A DNA stretch of 35,263 nucleotides from Mariprofundaceae bacterium. Lineage in GTDB: Bacteria > Pseudomonadota > Zetaproteobacteria > Mariprofundales > Mariprofundaceae. Shown piece by piece: positions 30,621 to 35,263 of the stretch. The DNA is taken from the NCBI GenBank assembly GCA_027035825.1, contig JALVTX010000144.1, forward strand, positions 1 through 35,263. The letters run 5' to 3'. A program made the translations under genes and the position numbers. Below the pieces are notes generated by a model. It worked only from the letters and a program-made list of their open reading frames with translations, did no database searches and was not told where the DNA came from. Numbering within the stretch: position 1 is the first letter of the stretch; the number at the start of each line of letters is the position of its first letter.

Positions 30621-31763
30621 GTGCCAACCAAACGCGATTATTACGAGATTCTGGGCGTGTCCCGCGACGCGGACATCAACGAGATCAAGCGCGCCTACCG
30701 CAAGCTGGCGATGAAGTATCACCCCGACCGCAACAAGGATGACGCGGAGGCGGCGGAGAAGTTCCGCGAGGTGACCGAGGCGTACGAGGTGCTCTCCGAT
30801 GCGGAGAAGCGCAAGCGCTACGACCAGTACGGCCACGCCGGCGTGGACGACCAGATGCAGGATTTCTGGAGCCGGGGCGGCTTCCAGGAGTCGCACGCCT
30901 TCCGCGACTTCGGCGACGTGTTCGGCGACATCTTTGGCGACATCTTCGGGTTTGGCGGCGCGCGCAGCGGTCGCGGCGCGGACTTGCGCTACCAGCTGGA
31001 GCTGAGCCTGGAGGATGCGGCCCGCGGACGCGAGGTGGAGCTGGAGATTCCCAAGCAGATGACCTGCGACACCTGTCACGGCAGCGGCGCGCGGCCCGGC
31101 ACCAGCCCCGTGCCGTGCCGCACCTGCGGCGGCCACGGGCAGGTGCAGATGCAGCAGGGATTCTTCGCGATCCGCCGCACCTGTCCCGAGTGCCACGGGC
31201 AGGGCGTGCGCATTGAGTCGCCCTGCGTCGCCTGCGGCGGTGCGGGCCGGGTGCGCCGGAGCAAGAAGTTGAAGGTGCGCATTCCGCCCGGCGTCTATGA
31301 TGGCGCGCAGGTGCGCGTGGCCGGCGAGGGCGAGGCCGGCGTGCAGGGCGGGCCGCCGGGCGATTTGTACATCGTCGTGCGGCTGAAGAAGCACCCCATC
31401 TTCGAGCGCGATGGCGCCGACCTCTACTGCGACATGCCCATCACCTTCCCGCAGGCGGCGCTGGGCGCGGAGGTGGAGGCGCCGACGCTGGAGGGTCGGG
31501 TGAAGATTCGCATCCCGGCCGGCACCCAAGGCGGCAAGGTGTTCCGCGTGCGCGGCAAGGGCGTGCCTGACATTCGCGAGAACCGCACCGGCGATCTCTA
31601 CGTGCGGGTGCGAATTGCCGTGCCCAAGCGCCTGAGCAAGCGGCAGGAGGAGTTGTTGCGCGAGTTCGCTGCGGAAACGGGGGACGAGGTCTATCCTGAA
31701 CGGGCCTCGTTCCTGGACAAGGTGAAGCGATTCTGGGACGACCTGGCGGGGGATGTGCGATGA
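30621..31763 (+). CDS. dnaJ: Chaperone protein DnaJ (Hsp40)
   Basis: A 380-residue class A J-protein. The J domain (1-70) begins KRDYYEILGVSRDADINEIK and has the HPD motif in KYHPDRNK. A Gly/Phe-rich linker (about 75-120) has DVFGDIFGDIFGFGG. The zinc domain has four CxxCxGxG repeats: CDTCHGSG, CRTCGGHG, CPECHGQG and CVACGGAG. The C-terminal substrate-binding domain follows (IPPGVYDGAQVRV). DnaJ delivers clients to DnaK and stimulates ATP hydrolysis. The start is GTG 30621, with GAGGGG just upstream. The stop overlaps dapB (ATGA), so dapB is translationally coupled. Confidence 0.97.
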   Translation: MPTKRDYYEILGVSRDADINEIKRAYRKLAMKYHPDRNKDDAEAAEKFREVTEAYEVLSDAEKRKRYDQYGHAGVDDQMQDFWSRGGFQESHAFRDFGDVFGDIFGDIFGFGGARSGRGADLRYQLELSLEDAARGREVELEIPKQMTCDTCHGSGARPGTSPVPCRTCGGHGQVQMQQGFFAIRRTCPECHGQGVRIESPCVACGGAGRVRRSKKLKVRIPPGVYDGAQVRVAGEGEAGVQGGPPGDLYIVVRLKKHPIFERDGADLYCDMPITFPQAALGAEVEAPTLEGRVKIRIPAGTQGGKVFRVRGKGVPDIRENRTGDLYVRVRIAVPKRLSKRQEELLREFAAETGDEVYPERASFLDKVKRFWDDLAGDVR

Positions 31764-32563
31764 TGCGAGTGATTGTGACCGGCGCTTCCGGGCGCATGGG
31801 GCGGATGCTGGTTCGCGCCGTGGCCGAGCGCGACGACGCGGAACTGGTGGGCGCGACGGAAAAGGCTGGCTCGGTGCTGGTGGGAACGGATGCCGGCAAG
31901 CTGGCCGGCGCGGGTTCGCTCGGCGTGCCGCTGGTGGACGACGTGACGAAGCTGCCGGAGGCCGACGTGCTGATTGACTTCACCACGCCGGAGGCCTGCC
32001 TCGATTACGCGCGGCTGGCGGCGGAGCGCGGCCTGCGCATGGTCATCGGCACCACCGGCCATGACGCGCTTCAGATGGAGGCGCTGCGCCAGACGCTTGC
32101 GTCCACGCCGGTGGTGATGGCGGCCAACTACTCGGTGGGCGTGAACCTGGCGCTGCAACTGATTCGCCAAGCGGCGCGGGTGCTGGGGCCGGAATACGAC
32201 GCCGAGATCTTCGAGGCTCATCACCGGCACAAGGTGGACGCGCCCAGCGGCACGGCGCTGGCCATGGGCCGATCGCTGGCCGATGGCCGCGGCGTGAAGC
32301 TGGAGGACGTGGCCGTCTATGCGCGCGAGGGCATCACCGGGGCGCGCGAGCCCGGCAGCATTGGCTTTGCCGTGGTGCGCGCCGGCAGCATCGTGGGCGA
32401 GCACAAGGCGATGTTCGTTTCCGACGAGGAGCGGGTGGAGATTGGCCACATCGCCAGCGACCGCATGGTGTTCGCCAAGGGCGCGGTGCGCGCCGCACGC
32501 TGGCTGATGGACAGGCCGGCGGGCTGGTATGGCATGGAGCACGTGCTGGGCTTTGCCGAATGA
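31760..32563 (+). CDS. dapB: 4-hydroxy-tetrahydrodipicolinate reductase DapB
   Basis: A 267-residue enzyme of the lysine/diaminopimelate pathway that reduces the DapA product with NAD(P)H. The nucleotide-binding loop is GASGRMGRM (8-16), followed by VLIDFTTPEACLDYA (70-84), VIGTTGHD (95-102) and the signature EAHHRHKVDAPSGTALAMG (152-170) with catalytic His154/His155 and Lys158. Length is normal. It overlaps dnaJ at its start and the next gene at its end (both ATGA), so dnaJ-dapB-ArsC-like are tightly packed. Placement after dnaJ is also seen in pseudomonads. Confidence 0.97.
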   Translation: MMRVIVTGASGRMGRMLVRAVAERDDAELVGATEKAGSVLVGTDAGKLAGAGSLGVPLVDDVTKLPEADVLIDFTTPEACLDYARLAAERGLRMVIGTTGHDALQMEALRQTLASTPVVMAANYSVGVNLALQLIRQAARVLGPEYDAEIFEAHHRHKVDAPSGTALAMGRSLADGRGVKLEDVAVYAREGITGAREPGSIGFAVVRAGSIVGEHKAMFVSDEERVEIGHIASDRMVFAKGAVRAARWLMDRPAGWYGMEHVLGFAE

Positions 32564-32913
32564 CGGCCGTTCTCTGGGGCATCCGCCAGTGCGACACCAT
32601 GCGCAAGGCCATGCGCTGGCTGGACGCGCGCGGCGTGGGCTGGACGTTCCGCGACTATCGCGACCCGCCCGTGGATGACGAGACGCTGCTCCGCTGGGCG
32701 GCTACCTCGGGCTGGGAGCGGCTGCTGAACCGGCGCGGCCTGACCTGGCGCAAGCTGGATGCGGACGCCCGCGCCGACCTGGACGCGGAGAAGGCCCTTG
32801 GCCTGATGCGGGAGCATCCGACGCTCATCAAGCGGCCGGTGCTGGAGCTGGATGACGGGCGCGTGGAGATCGGCTTTTCGCCGGAACGCTACGCGGCCCT
32901 CTTCCACGATTGA
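32560..32913 (+). CDS. ArsC/Spx-family thioredoxin-fold protein (YffB-like)
   Basis: A 117-residue protein of the ArsC/Spx/MgsR family. The N-terminus VLWGIRQCDTMRKAMRWLD has a single active-site type Cys11 (CDTM, not CxxC), then TFRDYRDPPVDDETLLRW, LLNRRGLTWRKLD and PTLIKRPVLELDDGRVEIGF, which match the YffB subgroup. True arsenate reductases of this fold need glutaredoxin partners, and most YffB-like members have no proven function. The start overlaps the dapB stop (ATGA). Arsenic genes are not seen nearby, so an arsenate role is not supported. Confidence 0.92.
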   Translation: MTAVLWGIRQCDTMRKAMRWLDARGVGWTFRDYRDPPVDDETLLRWAATSGWERLLNRRGLTWRKLDADARADLDAEKALGLMREHPTLIKRPVLELDDGRVEIGFSPERYAALFHD

Positions 32914-32948
32914 GGCCCGGAGTCAGGCCTCGCCCCGTGTCGCGATCC

Positions 32949-33614
32949 ATGTCCCATGTCATCAGGCAGGAGCGGCTGTTCATCCCCGGCCCGGTCGGGC
33001 GCTTGCAGGCGCTCCACGAGCCGGGCGAGCCCGGGCGGCCCGCTGTGGTCATCTGCCATCCCCATCCGCTGTTTGGCGGCACCATGCGCAACAAGGTCGT
33101 GTACTGGATGGCCCGGGCCTTTGGCGATGCGGGCTGCGCCACGCTGCGCTTCAACTTTCGCGGCGTGGAACAGAGCGACGGCGCATGGGATGAGGGGCGC
33201 GGCGAGACGCGGGACGCGGCCGCGGCGCTGGACTGGATGGCCGGGCGGCATGCCGGCGCGCCGCTGTGGCTGGCGGGGTTCTCCTTCGGCTGCTACGCGG
33301 GGCTCGCGGCCGCGCGCGAGGATGCGCGCGTGGCGCGGATGTTCGCGGTGGCGCCGGCCGTGAATCACTGGGACTTCTCCTTCATGCGCGGCGAGACGCG
33401 GCCCGTGGTGGTGATTGCCGGCACGAAGGACGAGATCGTGCCCTTTCAGGCCGTGCGCGCCGCCGTGCGCGCGATCGAGGCGGACGGGAACGTTCGTTTT
33501 CACGCCATAGAGGGGGCGGGGCACTTCTTCCCGGAGCATCAGGCCGAGCTGCAACGTATCCTGCGCGAGGAAATCGCGGCGGGCCTTTCGCCTCGCCCCG
33601 ACGGGTCGGATTGA
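32949..33614 (+). CDS. Alpha/beta hydrolase
   Basis: About 221 residues from ATG 32949. Features are the early loop VVICHPHPLFGGTMRNKVV, LRFNFRGVEQSDG, the nucleophile elbow LAGFSFGCYAG (Gly-x-Ser-x-Gly), the acid in IAGTKDEIVPF and the catalytic His in IEGAGHFFPEH. This is a complete Ser-Asp-His triad of the small bacterial hydrolase group that includes dienelactone-hydrolase and serine-aminopeptidase relatives. The substrate is unknown. Other possible starts are TTG 32910, which overlaps the previous stop, and GTG 32937; none has a strong ribosome site. It probably belongs to the same transcript as dapB. Confidence 0.88.
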   Translation: MSHVIRQERLFIPGPVGRLQALHEPGEPGRPAVVICHPHPLFGGTMRNKVVYWMARAFGDAGCATLRFNFRGVEQSDGAWDEGRGETRDAAAALDWMAGRHAGAPLWLAGFSFGCYAGLAAAREDARVARMFAVAPAVNHWDFSFMRGETRPVVVIAGTKDEIVPFQAVRAAVRAIEADGNVRFHAIEGAGHFFPEHQAELQRILREEIAAGLSPRPDGSD

Positions 33615-33639
33615 CGAAATTCGAGCATTGTTCTAACCT
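33611..33639 (+). promoter_or_regulatory. Possible promoter of the AbrB-like gene
   Basis: TTGACG (33611-33616), a 17-base spacer and TAACCT (33634-33639) form a candidate promoter; the -35 is good and the -10 poor. It overlaps the end of the hydrolase gene and would start transcription near 33646. Confidence 0.3.
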
Positions 33640-33683
33640 GCCATCAGCCCCTTTGACTGCCATGCTTGGCACGGGAGGAAGCA

Positions 33684-33938
33684 ATGCGCAAGCGATTGAC
33701 GCCCATTGGCAACAGCCTTGGCCTCATCATCGAGAAACCCATTCTCAATCTGCTCGGCATCGACCGGAACACGGAGCTGGAAATCACCACGGACGGCAAG
33801 CGGCTGGTGATCCAGCCGGTGGGCGCGGAGCGCGCCGCGCCGGCGGCCAAGTCCGCGTCCAGGCGCGAGGACAAGCCGATTTCCGTCCGCGAGGTGGGCA
33901 AGAGTTTCCTGGACGAGCTGCGCGACGCCTTCAAGTAG
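33684..33938 (+). CDS. AbrB/MazE-type DNA-binding protein
   Basis: An 84-residue protein from ATG 33684, preceded by GGAGG (33674-33678); a longer frame from 33666 would put the ribosome site inside the gene. Residues 1-45 form a swapped-hairpin AbrB domain (RKRLTPIGNSLGLIIEKPIL, then LLGIDRNTELEITTDGKRL). The rest is polar with a C-terminal helix (REVGKSFLDELRDAF). In toxin-antitoxin pairs this family is the antitoxin and autorepressor, but no toxin gene lies next to it; the following gene is on the opposite strand. It may be an orphan antitoxin or a stand-alone regulator. Confidence 0.85.
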   Translation: MRKRLTPIGNSLGLIIEKPILNLLGIDRNTELEITTDGKRLVIQPVGAERAAPAAKSASRREDKPISVREVGKSFLDELRDAFK

Positions 33939-33980
33939 TGGAACAGGCCCCAAGCGCCGCCCGAGTCAAGCGAGGGTGCG

Positions 33981-34745
33981 CTACAGCAGGTGCAGGGCGT
34001 CCGGGAGATCGGCAATGGAAGGCAGCACGAGATCGGCGCGGATGCCGCTGCGCTTGACGAAATCGGCGCGATACTTGCCTGTCTGCACCAGCGCCGCCTT
34101 CAGGCCCGCCTGCTGCGCCCCGCCGATGTCCGATTCCACGTCGTCACCCACCATCAGCGTCGCCTCGGGCGGAACGCCCAGCTCCCGGCAGATGCCGAGA
34201 AAGAAGTCCCGCGAGGGCTTGCCGAGCACCACGGCCCGGACGCCGGCGGCGTACTCGATGGCGGCGACAAAGGCGCCGAGGTCCAAATGCAAGCCGTCCG
34301 GCTTCTTCCAGAAGCGGTTCTTGTGCAGCGCCAGGAGCTCCGCGCCGTCCAGCACGCGCAGGAAAATCTCGCGCAGCGTTTCCGGCGGGTAGCCCTCGCC
34401 GCCGATGTCTCCCATCACCACCGCCTCGGGGTGCGCCGCATCCTCGCGCACGTCTTGCAGGTCTTCGCGCAAGGCATCCTGCACGTGCAGCATGGCGCGC
34501 CGCTGGCCGAGGCGGGCCGCGGCCAGCGCCGCCGGGGTGTGGATGTCCTCGGCCGCCAGCGGTACGCCCATGGCCGCGAGCTTGTCCATGATCTGCCGCC
34601 GCGAGCGGGTGGTGGTGTTGGTGACGCCGGCGAGCTTCAGGCCGGCCTCGCGCAAGGCGCGCACGGCCTCGGCCGCGCCGGCGATGGATTCGTCGCCGAC
34701 GTAGAGCACGCCGTCGAGATCAAGCAGGATGGCCTGGATGTTCAT
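33981..34745 (-). CDS. HAD-superfamily IIA hydrolase (LHPP-like)
   Basis: A 254-residue phosphatase. Motif I is AILLDLDGVLYVGDESIAGA (Asp9, Asp11), motif II VTNTTTRSRR, motif III GKPSRDFF and motif IV MVGDDVESDIGGAQQAGLKA. A IIA-type cap lies between motifs II and III, with LALHKNRFWKKPDGLHLDLG. It resembles the subgroup containing phospholysine/phosphohistidine pyrophosphate phosphatase (LHPP), but the substrate is unproven. The start is ATG 34745, where the family homology begins; a longer frame to 34949 runs through the pyrE promoter region. An extended -10 lies just upstream so that the mRNA may start at the ATG itself. It is convergent with the AbrB-like gene and divergent from pyrE. Confidence 0.92.
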   Translation of the reverse strand: MNIQAILLDLDGVLYVGDESIAGAAEAVRALREAGLKLAGVTNTTTRSRRQIMDKLAAMGVPLAAEDIHTPAALAAARLGQRRAMLHVQDALREDLQDVREDAAHPEAVVMGDIGGEGYPPETLREIFLRVLDGAELLALHKNRFWKKPDGLHLDLGAFVAAIEYAAGVRAVVLGKPSRDFFLGICRELGVPPEATLMVGDDVESDIGGAQQAGLKAALVQTGKYRADFVKRSGIRADLVLPSIADLPDALHLL

Positions 34746-34751
34746 GCCGGG

Positions 34752-34760
34752 ATTGTAGCA
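34752..34760 (-). promoter_or_regulatory. Extended -10 promoter of the HAD gene, leaderless
   Basis: On the minus strand TGCTACAAT (34760-34752) is an extended -10 (TG-N-TATAAT with one mismatch). The usual distance puts the transcription start at 34745, the A of the ATG. No ribosome site precedes that ATG and no clear -35 was found, as expected for an extended -10 promoter and a leaderless mRNA. Confidence 0.55.
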
Positions 34761-34893
34761 AAACGTGTCGATGTATGCGGGCGGAGCGTCGGACTGAAGT
34801 CCGCCCAGGTCTGACCCACAAAGGAAGCCCGCGCGCGAGATGCAGCGGGTCGCCCAGCCTGATAAACTCCGCAAAAATTTGAACGGGACAAGG

Positions 34894-35263
34894 ATGATGA
34901 CGGAACAGGAACTGTTGACGATGTACGAGGATGCGGGCGCGCTGCTCACGGGGCATTTCGTGCTCTCCAGCGGGCGGCATTCGCCGCGCTATCTGCAATC
35001 GGCCCGGGTGCTGATGCATCCGGAGCATGCGGAGGCGCTGGGGCGCGCGTTGGCCGAGGAGGCGCGGGACCTGGACGTGGCGATGGTCGTTTCGCCCGCG
35101 CTGGGCGGGCTCATCATCGGCCACGAGGTGGCCCGTGCGCTGGGCAAGCCGATGATCTTCACCGAGCGCAAGGAAGGCGAGATGCAACTGCGGCGCGGTT
35201 TCACGATTCCCGAGGGCGCGCCGGTGCTGGTGGTGGAAGATGTCATCACCACCGGCGGCTCGG
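34894..35263 (+). CDS. pyrE: Orotate phosphoribosyltransferase, N-terminal part (cut by window edge)
   Basis: About 123 residues are visible. The N-terminus (YEDAGALLTGHFVLSSGRHS) is the orotate-binding hood with FVLSSGRHSPRYLQS, then VVSPALGGLIIGHEVARALG, the flexible loop FTERKEGEMQLRRGF, and the PRPP motif VLVVEDVITTGGS at the edge. PyrE makes orotidine 5'-phosphate from orotate and PRPP in pyrimidine synthesis. ATG 34894 or ATG 34897 may start the gene; AAGG stands directly before the first, and GGGA lies further upstream. It is divergent from the HAD gene across 148 bases. The 3' part is outside the window. Confidence 0.95.
   Translation, partial: MMTEQELLTMYEDAGALLTGHFVLSSGRHSPRYLQSARVLMHPEHAEALGRALAEEARDLDVAMVVSPALGGLIIGHEVARALGKPMIFTERKEGEMQLRRGFTIPEGAPVLVVEDVITTGGS

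Noticed and set aside
32560..32913. Arsenate reductase (arsC) as a specific name
   Set aside because: The sequence fits the YffB/Spx side of the family and no arsenic-resistance gene is nearby.

Overview
The window looks like a GC-rich proteobacterial chromosome, probably a gammaproteobacterium or a close relative. The reasons are the gene order grpE-dnaK-dnaJ-dapB, the rpsP-rimM-trmD operon, two sigma-32-type heat-shock promoters of the beta/gammaproteobacterial form, an FKBP of the Mip/FkpA type and TolC-type outer-membrane export. No rRNA, tRNA, CRISPR array, insertion sequence or phage gene was seen. Species cannot be named from this sequence alone.

Left flank (1-2502): the 3' end of guaA, an FKBP peptidyl-prolyl isomerase, a hairpin-crowded intergenic stretch, and ffh (SRP GTPase).

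Central accessory cluster (2514-25943, about 23.4 kb): this block sits between ffh and rpsP, which are often neighbours in gammaproteobacteria. It holds a hybrid sensor kinase, a convergent LuxR/NarL-type response regulator, a TolC-family outer-membrane protein, a 4160-residue LEPR-XLL/DUF4347/RTX surface protein, a DUF3467 protein, a GAF-membrane-HlyD fusion, a PqqD-like/M50 zinc protease/HlyD fusion, a shortened SecA-like ATPase and a third HlyD-type periplasmic adaptor. From tolC to the last adaptor all genes are on the plus strand, mostly with overlapping or nearly touching ends, so they probably form one operon. No type I ABC ATPase is present; the only energy-coupling ATPase in the cluster is the SecA-like protein. 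My main inference is that this is a dedicated export machine for the giant protein. In this model the SecA-like motor and the membrane-embedded M50/HlyD and GAF/HlyD proteins form the inner-membrane part, the small adaptor and TolC-like protein complete the route, and the two-component pair controls it.

Right flank (25953-35263): a sigma-70-like promoter followed by rpsP (with a long Ala/Glu tail), rimM and trmD. Next come grpE, dnaK and dnaJ, with heat-shock promoters before grpE and dnaK, then dapB, an ArsC/Spx-family protein, an alpha/beta hydrolase and a lone AbrB/MazE-like protein. A HAD-IIA phosphatase lies on the minus strand with an apparently leaderless transcript. The start of pyrE is cut by the window edge. 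rplS, which often follows trmD, is not in the window.

The flanking housekeeping genes are visibly more GC-rich at third positions than the central cluster, which fits later acquisition of the cluster. This is an impression from reading, not a computed statistic.
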